Shown piece by piece: positions 1-9,230 of a stretch of DNA of 64,000 nt; position 1 is the first letter of the stretch; each line of letters opens with the position of its first letter. The notes below the pieces were generated by a model, which saw nothing but the letters and a program-made list of their open reading frames with translations, was not told where the DNA came from and did no database searches. Position numbers and translations under genes: made by a program. The DNA comes from Dictyobacter vulcani. Its GTDB lineage: Bacteria; Chloroflexota; Ktedonobacteria; Ktedonobacterales; Ktedonobacteraceae. The DNA is taken from assembly GCF_008974265.1 (NCBI RefSeq), contig NZ_BKZW01000001.1, positions 124,001 through 188,000 on the forward strand. The letters run 5' to 3'.

Positions 1-90
1 CACTATGGCAAGAAAAGTGGTAAGGGATTTTACGATTACCAGTAAAAATTGAGGAGAGAAAAAAAATGGCAGGGATGCCATTTCTTGCAA

Positions 91-123
91 GAAAAAAGGG
101 CTGTGAGTTTAACTCACAAGCCC
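91..123 (-). terminator. Rho-independent terminator of the PRC-barrel gene
   Basis: On the minus strand a GGGCTTGTGAGTT / AACTCACAGCCC hairpin is followed by a run of six T. It lies just downstream of the stop codon at 131. Confidence 0.8.
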
Positions 124-130
124 CTTTATT

Positions 131-924
131 TTAGTCGGCAGCTACTACGCGAGGAGGCAGAGATCGGCGCGTATTATAACCACGGCGATCAGAGACATAG
201 CGCTGAGGCGTTGGTCGTACCTCTTCAGGACGATATGAGCCAGCTGCATCGGTGTTGATACCAGGGAAGTTGGGACCATAGTTGTAGTGGCCAGTCTCGG
301 CAGGCGATAAAGGACCACGTGCAAACATTGGCACGCCTTTGACCTGTGGTACACCAAAATCAGGCGTCTCATTATAGAGATCGGCTGGCACGCGATCAAG
401 ACCGCGCTTCAGCAAATCAACTTCGCTGACCTTCAGACGTACAACATCATTTACAATATTGCTTTCAATGAAACGGAGAGGCACATAATAAACCTTCATG
501 GAGAGACCCCACGATCGGCCAGAATATAGTTGCCCAGGCGAGCCTGCACTGTACCCAGCGACTCACCGTCTCTATCAATGATGCTTTGACCAATTTGGAA
601 TTTTGCCAGCTCTCCTGCTAGCTGCGGAGAAGAAATATATGTTTCCTTCATTGCAGCCATCGGATCTTCTAGTGCCCATCCCAGGATACCGATAAGGACG
701 AAGACGGCGCCCACCAGCGTTAACCATGGAGCGTCGGGAATGAACAACAAGCCAATTATCGCCACCAAAATTGCGACGCTGAGTAAAACAGGCCACAGGC
801 TTGGATTGGGTAAATGAACATGATGTTCTTCCTCAGTAGCCAGTGCCTCCTCCTCATGATCTGCGACGAGAGCACTCTCTTTCTCGTCCAGGGCGGGATT
901 CACACGTTGAAGAGAACTATCCAT
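131..924 (-). CDS. Two-TM membrane protein with C-terminal PRC-barrel-like domain (frameshifted)
   Basis: The N-terminal part is an acidic cytoplasmic segment of about 45 residues followed by two closely spaced hydrophobic helices (WPVLLSVAILVAIIGLLF and LTLVGAVFVLIGILGW). This arrangement resembles small cytochrome-oxidase-associated subunits. The reading frame stops at 496, but the downstream frame continues the same fold: IGQSIIDRDGESLGTVQ, then YYVPLRFIE and VVRLKVSEVDL, typical of PRC-barrel/DUF2171 domains. One extra base in the G4 run near 502-505 joins both parts. Start ATG at 924 has an AGAGGAA Shine-Dalgarno sequence 6 nt upstream; ATG at 930 is an alternative. The tail (about 60 residues) is polar and proline-rich. 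Function unknown; a membrane-anchored PRC domain is the supported description. Confidence 0.65.
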
Positions 925-1619
925 AAGCATTTCCTCTAGAATGTAGTGACACTCCTGTCCCCTAAAGGGTGACAGGCTTCTGAGCAACGTCGGGGTGGTA
1001 GCCTATCTCCGAAGAGAGCACGTCTACAACGTGTGGTTGAAGCCCTGACTGACTCAGACAACAAAGGGGCGTGTCTGCCCTCCTACTACTTCAGTCCTTT
1101 CGAACGTACGTAGATACGTTGGTGCTACAAGTCTCTGCCTCGATCACGCGCCAACACGTGAGGCATTTGGAGCAAACAAAATACTTCTTGTGCCAGGGGT
1201 ATCTGGAGGAGCAGGCCAACGGGCTTGTACCGTACCTACGAGCACAACCACCCTGGTTATTCGTATACGCTCTCTCTACGTATTCTATCAAAAAAAGGTG
1301 AAATGCACAACCACCCTATCCACCGGAAAAGGACTCGCCTTTCATCCCGTCCCATGAATGGAGACGAGACTTCCAAGCTCGGTAGTTAAAATCTGTGCGG
1401 ACGAGTATCCCCTATAAAATTGTCCTGCTCTTAACAATAGCACAAAATCCCCATTTTTGACCAGAGTATAGCCTTCCCGATCAGGGTACACGTATGGTAT
1501 GACTGCCGGCCTATGCGTAACACATACGTGTGCCTTGCCACAAGTAATGTGTCGTCAGGAGAGGAGTTCCTGGACGATCTCTTCTGGATGGAGTTGCTTA
1601 CGCTTATTCCAGGCAGCCA

Positions 1620-1740
1620 CAACGATATGTTGAATAACCCGACTATGGGTACGGCCAGGATGCCACCAACGATCCCAAAGAGCTCAACTGCCTTCGAAAC
1701 AACGACGAGCATGGCCAGGATAGGAGGGAGGCATGCCCAA
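1620..1740 (-). pseudogene. Possible C-terminal remnant of an AI-2E family transporter
   Basis: On the minus strand the frame reads PPILAMLVVVSKAVEL followed by FGIVGGILAVPIVG. This matches the pattern HP.LV(L/V)....G..LFGI.G..LAVP near the C-terminus of AI-2E (DUF20) permeases. Flanking residues do not fit the family, so it looks like an eroded fragment. The N-terminal part of such a protein lies on the same strand at 2863-3296, but more DNA separates the pieces than an intact gene would need. Identification rests on one short motif. Confidence 0.35.
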
Positions 1741-2199
1741 CGGCGCTCTCCAGAAAGTGGGCTCTACATCAGTCTCCTCTTATCGTGTATGATACGCCCT
1801 GAAGTCCAGTAAATCACAAAAGTTATCTCCGCGACAATGAGGGATCGTGCAATCCCATCCAACTCCTCGCGGAATATCGCCATTCAATGATTCTGACAGA
1901 CGTCGGCGTATCATTTTTTTCTTTCATCACCAATATGCCCACTCTTCTGATCATACCACCGGGGTTGTATTATTGATGAGTCACACATAACACATAGTCT
2001 CTTAATTAAGACTGACATAGGGACTCCCAACTTGCCACCTACCGTCACGGCCTCAACTTTCCTGTTCAGCATCGCCAGGCTATGGCTCCGACGATACAGA
2101 AAGCCGGCGAAAAATATGCACTCAGCCTTTGGTTTGCATCTACAATCCTATCAAGCCAGTGTCGAAAATTTCTCTTGATCCTCTATTTTTTCTGATCAT

Positions 2200-2850
2200 T
2201 GAACTGAGTATAAATCACAAGCTTTTATTCTTTTTTTTTTATTATGTCTTTTCTTCGTTTCCTTTTTCGCGCATCTCTAGCTGGCCATACCGTTGTACTA
2301 CCGCAGCCTGTCTTTCTGATAATAGTTTAACACCCTCCAGTGTGTCTTGGCTCATACACAATGATATCGATCAGATCAACATTATTAAGTCCCCCTCTAT
2401 CTTTGTCGCACCGAATGTGTTATTCATATAAGCGCACCCATGAAAGATATGTTTCCTTATTGACGTGTTCGAATACATAAGAGCTGTTGTCTTCATAGAG
2501 TTAGTTATTCCTTTATTGCTTGTGTAGAATATTCACATACCCTCTGTTTAGGTTTATTCAAGATGCCTGTTTGGATCCCTTCTTGTTGTTTCCCTGTTCT
2601 TTTGTACTCCTTTTCACGACCTTGAATCTCAGTTGATTCTAATTCCCTTATTCACGCTCTTTCACTTTTTTTTTCTTTTCACTATTTCGTTCTCATTTTT
2701 TTTCTCACCTTTTCTGGTTTTTTCTTTTCTATTTTCTCTTATCTAGGTTCTTTTTCTCTATAGTTCAATTCACTTTTTCATTTTTCGTCCTTCATCTTTC
2801 TTCCTGTGCTCAATTTCTCTCATGGTCTCTCATCTTATGAAAATACAACC
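2200..2850. other. Pyrimidine-rich low-complexity tract
   Basis: The plus strand is dominated by T and C with many T runs of 6-10 and very little G, quite unlike the balanced composition around it. No ORF with coding character is seen. It lies between the two apparent pieces of the AI-2E-type transporter. Confidence 0.6.
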
Positions 2851-2862
2851 TTGTGTGCTTGA

Positions 2863-3296
2863 TCAATCCTGTAATGCGGCAATTTGATTAAAGACAACCT
2901 GTCCAACGCTGGCAACCAGCAAGCATAACGCCACCAATAATAATACAAAGACAATCACAATAGCGATAACACGCGGATGAAGCGTTCAAGAAAGAGCACA
3001 ATCGGATAAATGAGGTATGCCAGGAGTGCACCTGCAAAAATCAATGTAAGTGCTGCCCCGACACGTGCCACGGCCATAAAAAAGAAGTAGAAAAGAATAG
3101 CCCAGATCAAGATTGCCGCACCAACGATCAATCGCCGCGTCCATAAAGCACGAAAGTTGGCTGCGCGCCGGGACTTCTCCTGGTTCTCCACTGTGTCGGC
3201 TGAACCTGGTTTTGGTGTTGTTGCCACCTGCGTGGAAGATGAAACTGCATTCTTCTGAGCAGTCATCTCCTGCGCTGGCTGTTCCATAGAACCCAT
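2863..3296 (-). pseudogene. N-terminal part of an AI-2E family transporter (truncated, frameshifted)
   Basis: After a polar N-terminus of about 50 residues come helices LIVGAAILIWAILFYFFF and LTLIFAGALLAYLIYPIV, then LFLERF. This is the normal start of AI-2E/PerM permeases. The frame stops near 2975, but the neighbouring frame continues naturally (HPRVIAIVIVFVLLLVALCL, then VASVGQVVFNQ) to a stop at 2863. A missing base around 2985 explains the switch. Even so only about 143 of the usual 350-400 residues remain before the pyrimidine-rich tract. Start ATG 3296 has a GGAGG 10 nt upstream; ATG 3287 is in frame. Without the conserved C-terminal half it is unlikely to be functional as read. Confidence 0.6.
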
Positions 3297-3563
3297 GGAT
3301 CGGATACCTCCGAAGTTTTAAAGTTGCAATCGCATCCTTTTTCTGTCTGCCTGTTTTTAAAGGAGACAGTGCGCTGCATATATAGAGCAAGTATACCAGC
3401 ATAGGACTATATTTTGCATTCCCCGGGGTGAATGTATCCATATCACAATAAACATCTATTCTCACCCAGACCCATCGTTACACTGCCTGAGTCCCTGGCA
3501 TAATGCTCTACTTTTCTCATTGGGATTAAATAACAATGGTTAGCATTTGTTGGAGTTCCCGGT

Positions 3564-4151
3564 TCAACGGCTGGCGCGCTTGAATGTGTTTTCAGTCGGG
3601 TACTTCATATCTCCTGATAACTTCTGCTTGCTCGATAAATAGAAGTCCTGGTCTACCTGCCTCTTGATGATTGCGTCTTGCATGAATGCCAACAACACAA
3701 CACGCTGTTCAGATGCAACTGACTGGGAAGGCAAGGTAAGGATCGAGCGTTGTGCCAGGGCAAGTAAAGCCGTGGAGATATTCAATACACGAGCTAATCC
3801 CAACTTATCCAATAGAGCTGTGTGTTTCTCTTCCTCGATGTCATCAAGTAAATCAAGAGCAGATATAAAACACATTATTGCGGCAGCTACGCTGGCAGCG
3901 GTATCGGGATCAATCTCAGGTTCAATATACTTAGCAATCAAGAAAGGAAACAGCAGAGATATACCAGCATATTTCCTGTCGTCACCTTTCTGCATTACAG
4001 CACCAAACAATCTTTCAGGATCGTGGAAAACCTGGCTCACATCAGCTTTCACATGTTCATCGAGCGATGATACCAATAACGCTAAATGTTTTAATATGCT
4101 TTCTTGCCGATCAGCAAATAACGGAAATAAAGCGATAGGTTGCTTATTCAT
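3564..4151 (-). CDS. ComQ-like polyprenyl synthetase family protein, short
   Basis: The protein is all-helical with an aspartate-rich motif ALDLLDDIEEEK around residues 97-108, the Mg/diphosphate-binding first Asp-rich motif of class I isoprenoid synthases. The surrounding helices (SLLFPFLIAKYI and AASVAAAIMCFISALDLLDD) resemble ComQ-type enzymes that prenylate pheromone peptides or make short isoprenoid chains. At 195 residues it lacks the region where the second Asp-rich motif would sit (family usually near 300). Either the 3' end is cut by a frameshift or the enzyme is degenerate. It is divergent from the ABC ATPase gene at 4610. No small pheromone-like gene was recognised next to it. Confidence 0.55.
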   Translation of the reverse strand: MNKQPIALFPLFADRQESILKHLALLVSSLDEHVKADVSQVFHDPERLFGAVMQKGDDRKYAGISLLFPFLIAKYIEPEIDPDTAASVAAAIMCFISALDLLDDIEEEKHTALLDKLGLARVLNISTALLALAQRSILTLPSQSVASEQRVVLLAFMQDAIIKRQVDQDFYLSSKQKLSGDMKYPTENTFKRASR

Positions 4152-4609
4152 AACAACAACTTTCTATTATTGCTATATTAAACCACAATGTAATTTTATT
4201 GAAAATCGTAATTTTCAATATGCAGTGATATTTTTATCCACGAGATATTTCTATCAGGCCATTTCTTCTCATACTCACCGCGAGTTTTTTTTCTCCTCTA
4301 GTTATTGATATTTTTTTCACAATCGACCGTTCTACACTCGAGAAGGTTTTTTCCTGCAATGCTATTTCTTTCATTCCTGGAATAAATTTCAGGCTACCCT
4401 TATCGTCTTATTTTTACCTGTATAAGGTTATAGTATACACTGAAACATTGATATTCATCATTATTTCAGTGTATAAGTGATGCATAGCAGTTATGTTCCA
4501 TCTGGCTGTTATTTAGTACGTTCACAAGTAGCAAAACTTGCGCTATTGGAAGAACAACAAGGATGATCATGCTCACTGTTCAGGATTTATCAATGGAGAT
4601 GATACATGT
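4152..4609. other. Divergent intergenic region, A/T-rich
   Basis: This separates the ComQ-like gene (minus) from the orphan ABC ATPase gene (plus). It is A/T-rich and contains the perfect 12-bp inverted repeat at 4434-4475. TATAGTATAC-like -10 candidates overlap the left arm. No coding frame is supported. Confidence 0.5.
4434..4475. promoter_or_regulatory. Perfect 12-bp inverted repeat, candidate operator
   Basis: Arms TATACACTGAAA (4434-4445) and TTTCAGTGTATA (4464-4475) are exact reverse complements separated by 18 A/T-rich bases. They lie about 135 bp upstream of the ABC ATPase start. No T-run follows, so an operator is more likely than a terminator. Confidence 0.5.
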
Positions 4610-5752
4610 ATGAGTAAATTGGAAGTACGCAATATTTCAAAATGGTATAACGAGAAACTTGCAGTAGAGAACATGAGCTTTACGGTAGATGATGATGAGC
4701 TTTTTGTTCTACTTGGTCCATCTGAGAGCGGCAAAACAACTCTTTTCCGGATCATTTGTGGCTTTGAAAATCCTGATGAGGGAAGTATCTGGCTCAATGG
4801 TTATGATGTCACCAAACACGAGGCCGCGCAGCGCAATATCGCTGTGGTTTTTCAGGATTATGGCCTCAATCCCAGACTTACGGTTTATAATAATATTGCC
4901 CAGAGCCTGCGCTTTCGCCGCTTTCCAAAAAGTGAAATCGAGATGCGCATCGTCATGGTGGCTGAGATGCTGGGCTTAAAGGATAAACTACAGGTCCAAC
5001 CCAAAAATCTTTCAGGCGGTGAAATACAACGTGTCGCTATCGCTCGCGTGATGGTTAAAGATGCTGATTTGTATCTCTTCGATGAACCAATTTCTCAATT
5101 GGATCCCGGTACACGACGGCGTACACGCCAGGAAATTTTGATGGTTCAGCGCATTAAAAAGAAACCTGGTATCTATATTACTCAGGATCAATTTGAGGCG
5201 TTTAGTATGGCGAATCGTATTGGCCTGGTTGCTGATGGCCGTATCCAACAAATTGGGAGTCCTGATGAATTGGTACAAACACCGGCAAATTTATTTGTAG
5301 CGCGTTTCCTCAGTGACCCACCACTGAATATAATCGAAGGCTATATTCAACTGGTTGGCACACGTTATCATTTGAGAAGCGAATGCATGACCATTTCGTT
5401 TCCTCCCCCATGGACACCGCTGCTTTCACGACTCGGACCACAGTCTAAAATCATCATGGGCATACGTGCTAACATTATTGTGCCTGAATGGTCATTTTCA
5501 GCGCTAGGGGCGGCTCCTCGCGTAATGATGCGCGCCCAGGTTATCCATTCTGGACCATTAATGGGACGCCGTACAGTGTTGTTGCGTGTAAGCCAGAACG
5601 TAGAAATAACAGCAGAGTTTAAAGATAATATCAGCATTCAAAATGGCCAGATCATCACTGTCGCCATCAATCCTGATCAAATGTTTTTCTTCCATCCTCA
5701 CACGGAGGAGTTGCTCAATCCAACCCATACCTCGGTTTTTAGCATGCACTGA
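4610..5752 (+). CDS. Orphan MalK/UgpC-like ABC transporter ATP-binding protein
   Basis: The ABC ATPase domain is followed by a C-terminal OB-type regulatory region as in MalK, UgpC and PotA (about 380 residues). Visible motifs are Walker A GPSESGKTT, Q-loop VFQDYGLNP, signature LSGGEIQR, Walker B LYLFDEP and D-loop SQLDPG. The switch region reads YITQDQFEA where the family has THDQ(V/L)EA, so the catalytic H-loop histidine is Gln. The fourth Walker A position is Glu rather than the usual Gly. No permease or binding-protein genes adjoin it, so it may serve a transporter encoded elsewhere or act in a regulatory role. Start ATG 4610 (MSKLEVRN) is preceded by GGAG; the upstream in-frame extension lacks family character. 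Confidence 0.8.
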   Translation: MSKLEVRNISKWYNEKLAVENMSFTVDDDELFVLLGPSESGKTTLFRIICGFENPDEGSIWLNGYDVTKHEAAQRNIAVVFQDYGLNPRLTVYNNIAQSLRFRRFPKSEIEMRIVMVAEMLGLKDKLQVQPKNLSGGEIQRVAIARVMVKDADLYLFDEPISQLDPGTRRRTRQEILMVQRIKKKPGIYITQDQFEAFSMANRIGLVADGRIQQIGSPDELVQTPANLFVARFLSDPPLNIIEGYIQLVGTRYHLRSECMTISFPPPWTPLLSRLGPQSKIIMGIRANIIVPEWSFSALGAAPRVMMRAQVIHSGPLMGRRTVLLRVSQNVEITAEFKDNISIQNGQIITVAINPDQMFFFHPHTEELLNPTHTSVFSMH

Positions 5753-5772
5753 TACCACTTTATTTTTTCGTT

Positions 5773-5811
5773 GAACTGGTCTCTATTTGTGACACAAACA
5801 GAGACCAGTTC
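5773..5811. terminator. Bidirectional terminator hairpin between convergent genes
   Basis: Perfect arms GAACTGGTCTCT (5773-5784) and AGAGACCAGTTC (5800-5811) lie between the convergent stops at 5752 and 5810. T-rich sequence follows only loosely. Confidence 0.65.
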
Positions 5812-6139
5812 AGGATTCAAGTTCTGAAGGTGGTAACCACTCGTGTTTCTCTACTAATTTCTTGCCCTTACGCCAGCGTAAAACTATAGGTGGAGCATCT
5901 TTCAGGATGCGATCTGATGACCATGGTGCCACTGGCGCCATAATTAATTCCGCCAATCCCAATAAGACAGTATCATAATTGACACGCCATCCCTGATAAT
6001 CTTTCCATGCTTGCTCACGGTCCACTACCAGCGGCACATCGGCAGCAGCTAATTGATCAAGCGCCGCGTCGAATTCAGTGCGGGAGATACTGATTGGATC
6101 GGTATATGTAGCATTAGCAGGATAACGTATTAAAAACAT
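5810..6139 (-). CDS. Conserved hypothetical protein, 109 aa
   Basis: A small soluble protein. The motif DREQAWKDYQGWRVNYD followed by LLGLAELIMAP and APWSSDR resembles, from memory, a C-terminal segment found in some bacterial ion-channel-like hypothetical proteins. Here it stands alone with no membrane helix, so it could be a separate protein or the end of a lost larger gene. It lies 60 bp downstream of the ABC-2 ATPase on the same strand and may be the last gene of that transcription unit. No function can be assigned. Confidence 0.55.
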   Translation of the reverse strand: MFLIRYPANATYTDPISISRTEFDAALDQLAAADVPLVVDREQAWKDYQGWRVNYDTVLLGLAELIMAPVAPWSSDRILKDAPPIVLRWRKGKKLVEKHEWLPPSELES

Positions 6140-6199
6140 TTTAGCTCATCTATACTACGCCTGAGGTCACTTGTATCTTCGCTTATATACAATCATTAC

Positions 6200-7258
6200 T
6201 TATACAGGCATGCCAATATCTCCAAGTAAGAGATCTTTTTCATAAATGCGCCGAATAATATCTTCAATGTCAGGCTCACGAAAGGTCACGTCGCGTAAAG
6301 TATAACGTGCACCTAACCATGCTACAAGTTCGTGTGCTGGCAAGGCTTCACGGCCAAAACCAAGCTCGATCTGCGGCCCGTCCAACTTCAGTAAACGCAC
6401 GCCAGCGGGTAGATCGGGCAATGTAGCTAACCCATCTTCAGCACTGGGTAGCATTGCTAATCTCGCCAACTCAGATCCATCCAGGACAGCAATCAGCGTT
6501 CTCTCACCGCCGAAGCGGGTGCGAATATCTTTGACAGCACCATCATACAGTTTACGCCCATGGTCAATAATCAAGATGCGTGGACACAGAGTTTCGATAT
6601 CATCCATATCATGTGTCGTAATGAGCACAGTAGTCGAACGCTGAGTATTAAGCGCAAGCAAAAATTCTCGGATGCGCGCTTTCGCAACCACGTCCAGGCC
6701 GATAGTTGGTTCATCCAGATACAGCAGTTCAGGCTCATGGAGCAGAGCCGCCGCCAGATCGCCGCGCATACGCTGTCCCAACGACAATTGACGGACCGGG
6801 GTATCAATAAATTCATCCAGATCCAACATTACGCGCAGTTGCTTCAAGTTCTCACGATGACGCGCTTCCGGTACGCGATACAGGTGTCGTAATAATTGCA
6901 GAGAATCTAACAGCGGCAGGTCCCACCAGAGTTGCGTTCGCTGTCCAAAAACAACACCAATACGTTTGGACAGTTCACGGCGCTGATGGATTGGCGTAAG
7001 CCCTGCTACACGTATCTCGCCACCTGAAGGGGTTAAAATACCTGTGAGCATTTTGATGGTGGTACTCTTGCCAGCCCCGTTTGGTCCAACCAACCCTACC
7101 ATCTCTCCTCGCTGTACCTGTAAGGAAAGATCCTGTACCGCAGAGACTATACGTACCTCAGGATCTACAATGCTACGCAGACCACCAAATATACCTGGTC
7201 GACGCTTAGCCACACGGAAGTTTTTCTGTAAAGCTTGCGCATCTATGATAACCGTCAT
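6200..7258 (-). CDS. ABC-2 exporter ATP-binding protein
   Basis: ATPase of a two-permease ABC-2 exporter. Motifs are Walker A GPNGAGKST, Q-loop GVVFGQRTQLWWDLP (typical of this subgroup), signature LSLGQRMR, Walker B LLYLDEPTIGLD and H-loop TTHDMDDIE. An N-terminal extension of about 45 residues precedes the first strand (RIVSAVQDLSLQV), and an accessory C-terminal region of about 90 residues follows, as in viologen/daunorubicin-type exporters. Start ATG 7258 (MTVIID) follows AGGAAAGGTGAGG; the frame is open further upstream without better support. It is transcribed last after the two permease genes at 8950 and 8150. Substrate unknown. Confidence 0.85.
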   Translation of the reverse strand: MTVIIDAQALQKNFRVAKRRPGIFGGLRSIVDPEVRIVSAVQDLSLQVQRGEMVGLVGPNGAGKSTTIKMLTGILTPSGGEIRVAGLTPIHQRRELSKRIGVVFGQRTQLWWDLPLLDSLQLLRHLYRVPEARHRENLKQLRVMLDLDEFIDTPVRQLSLGQRMRGDLAAALLHEPELLYLDEPTIGLDVVAKARIREFLLALNTQRSTTVLITTHDMDDIETLCPRILIIDHGRKLYDGAVKDIRTRFGGERTLIAVLDGSELARLAMLPSAEDGLATLPDLPAGVRLLKLDGPQIELGFGREALPAHELVAWLGARYTLRDVTFREPDIEDIIRRIYEKDLLLGDIGMPV

Positions 7259-7331
7259 CGTCCTCACCTTTCCTGTAACATGACAGATCGGCATATATAT
7301 TTTTCATCTTCTTATACCAGGGACCTGTAAT

Positions 7332-8150
7332 CTAACTGCCTGTGCTTTGATAGTGACGTACCCCAAAGGTCCAGATCCAACCTGAGACCAGGGCGAACAA
7401 AAGGGCGACGATAGGAGAGGCCAGAGCCAGCTCTGCTGGCAATCCAAATGGAAGAGGCCGCTCCAGCACATAGCAGACCGGAACATATGAAGCAAATGCC
7501 ACAGGCACAATGAATAGAAAAAAGCGTTGCAGTACCTGATGGTAGATTGTCAAAGGATAGCTCAACATCTCACGGCTTCCATATGTCAGGATATTGGTGA
7601 TCTCGGTGGTTTCGACAGTCCAGAAACACAATGTGGCGCCTAACAATACAATGGATAGGAATATAATGGTTCCACTTATGATGCCAATTCCTAATACAAG
7701 CAGTTTGAAAAATGTCCAGTGAAGCGCTGGTAAGAAATGCAGGGCGAGTGCAAAAGCCAGCATACCCTGTGTGATGCGCCCCAGACGACGTAAGCGAAAA
7801 TCATTACCAATCACCTGGACAAATGCACTGACTGGCCGCAATAACACACGATCAAACTCGCCGCGATTGATTAAAACAGAAAAGTTGTCGATCCCTGCTC
7901 CAATTAATTCTGATAGACCAAAACTCAGCGACATCACTGCTGCCAGCATAGCCACTTCACCAACATGCCAGCCGAGCAATGTCCGAAAAGGTACAAAATA
8001 GAGCAATAGCGCGACGAACTCCAGTCCTGTTATACCCAGGTACGAAATAATATCTAACGACAAGTTGGCCTTATACTGCAGTTGCGCTTTGATCTGTATC
8101 ACTAATAAATGTTGATACAATTGCAGATCTTCCCAAAGATTTCGCCACAT
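7332..8150 (-). CDS. ABC-2 family permease (DUF990-like)
   Basis: A permease with about six hydrophobic helices, e.g. ISYLGITGLEFVALLLYFVP, LLVLGIGIISGTIIFLSIVL and ALASPIVALLFALVSGWIW. The sequence LINRGEFDRVLLRPVS is the hallmark loop of the ABC-2 subgroup with paired permeases, where a (D/E)..L.(R/K)P motif follows the second helix. Start ATG 8150 (MWRNLWEDL) has AAAAGAG upstream and lies 5 bp after the stop of the preceding permease, indicating translational coupling. It would pair with the 8156-8950 product and the ATPase at 6200-7258. Confidence 0.8.
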   Translation of the reverse strand: MWRNLWEDLQLYQHLLVIQIKAQLQYKANLSLDIISYLGITGLEFVALLLYFVPFRTLLGWHVGEVAMLAAVMSLSFGLSELIGAGIDNFSVLINRGEFDRVLLRPVSAFVQVIGNDFRLRRLGRITQGMLAFALALHFLPALHWTFFKLLVLGIGIISGTIIFLSIVLLGATLCFWTVETTEITNILTYGSREMLSYPLTIYHQVLQRFFLFIVPVAFASYVPVCYVLERPLPFGLPAELALASPIVALLFALVSGWIWTFGVRHYQSTGS

Positions 8151-8155
8151 CTCTT

Positions 8156-8950
8156 TTATCCTCCCTGGACAACCACATGCTGTCTGGCTACCTGTACCAA
8201 CCACAGAACCAGGCATGTCAGAATGATTAACCAGCCCACCTGCAGCCCAAATGCTCCCCACAGTAAACTGCCAGATATTTTTCCGAGAAAGACTTGAACT
8301 GGAAGATCCATAAAGCCACGAAAAGGCAACCAGTTGACGATAGTCTGAAGCCAGCCCGGAAGCAGCGGCAATGGAATAAAACTACCCGTAAGAAATTGAG
8401 CAATGGTAAGCGCAAAGGACACCACTGCCCGTGCCTCAATAATCCAAAAAGCCACGATATTATAAAGAAAGCGATAGGCAATTCCAAGTGTGGCTCCAAA
8501 TGGGGGGATCAAACCAAAAGCAAGCCAGGACTGCCATGTCAATGGTACACCCAACTTGAAAATCACCATGCCCGCCAGATACGTTGGCAAACCACGAAAA
8601 ATGGCATAGTACACATTTTTTCCCATCTCGCGACTAAACCAGTACAGATAAAAGTCACAGGGTTTGCTTAGATCTGTCACAACATCGCCAGTCCGAATGG
8701 TCTGCATCAAATCTGTAAAGCCAAAGGGCAACACGACCATCAAGATCGCTTGCATCATCCAGGTATAACGTAAAGTATCGTGAACATCATAACCCGCTAC
8801 CACAGGACGAACAGCATAGAGCGCAATGATGATGTAGCTGACAATCAACGCAAAAAATATATTAGTACAAAGGCCAGCCAGATTAGCCCAGCGATAGACA
8901 ATCTGCCTCCGAAAGGCGGTCCCCGCCACCTCAAAGTAGAAGCGTAGCAT
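8156..8950 (-). CDS. ABC-2 family permease
   Basis: First gene of the exporter operon. It has a cytoplasmic start, then helices at about residues 25-50, 68-85, 120-140, 150-175, 180-205 and 235-255. The loop LMQTIRTGDVVTDLSKPCDF carries the (I/V)R.G.....L.(K/R)P pattern seen in paired ABC-2 permeases. Start ATG 8950 has an excellent AGGAGAAGATA Shine-Dalgarno. The operon order permease-permease-ATPase on the minus strand suggests a complete heteromeric exporter. No regulator lies directly beside it. Confidence 0.8.
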   Translation of the reverse strand: MLRFYFEVAGTAFRRQIVYRWANLAGLCTNIFFALIVSYIIIALYAVRPVVAGYDVHDTLRYTWMMQAILMVVLPFGFTDLMQTIRTGDVVTDLSKPCDFYLYWFSREMGKNVYYAIFRGLPTYLAGMVIFKLGVPLTWQSWLAFGLIPPFGATLGIAYRFLYNIVAFWIIEARAVVSFALTIAQFLTGSFIPLPLLPGWLQTIVNWLPFRGFMDLPVQVFLGKISGSLLWGAFGLQVGWLIILTCLVLWLVQVARQHVVVQGG

Positions 8951-9230
8951 TATCTTCTCCTATCTGATAGTGAGCAAACAGAAAAAAACCAGGCACCTGA
9001 CAAATTGGTCCCCGGCTCATACGCTACAATTTTTGGCATGCAAATACGCAGGATAGAGGAAAACTACCCTGTAACCTTCATCGTCAGTAATTACTTACCT
9101 CTGATTGCGGAAGGGACGATTAGTATAGCGGAAATGGAGATGAGCGTCAACATCTTTACCAGGCTTTTTTGACAGATGAACGGTTTTTTCTGAATATTCT
9201 TCCAATATTGATAAACGCAAATATTTTGAT

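Larger units (their letters stand above)
988..2862. other. Long region without a convincing intact gene
   Basis: Almost 1.9 kb lacks a convincing coding frame. The few ORFs over 60 codons have no ribosome-binding site or recognisable motif. Two things stand out: a possible transporter C-terminal remnant near 1620-1740 on the minus strand, and a pyrimidine-rich tract at about 2200-2850, both listed separately. The segment 1000-1430 is of average composition, and I could not assign it. Confidence 0.5.

Noticed and set aside
1000..1430. Remnant of an IS200/IS605-type transposon
   Set aside because: A short Cys-containing frame on the minus strand superficially suggested a TnpB zinc finger, but the spacing is wrong and no end structures are seen.
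2129..2431. 100-codon open frame on the plus strand
   Set aside because: Runs through the pyrimidine-rich tract; the Phe/Ser/Leu-rich product reflects low complexity.
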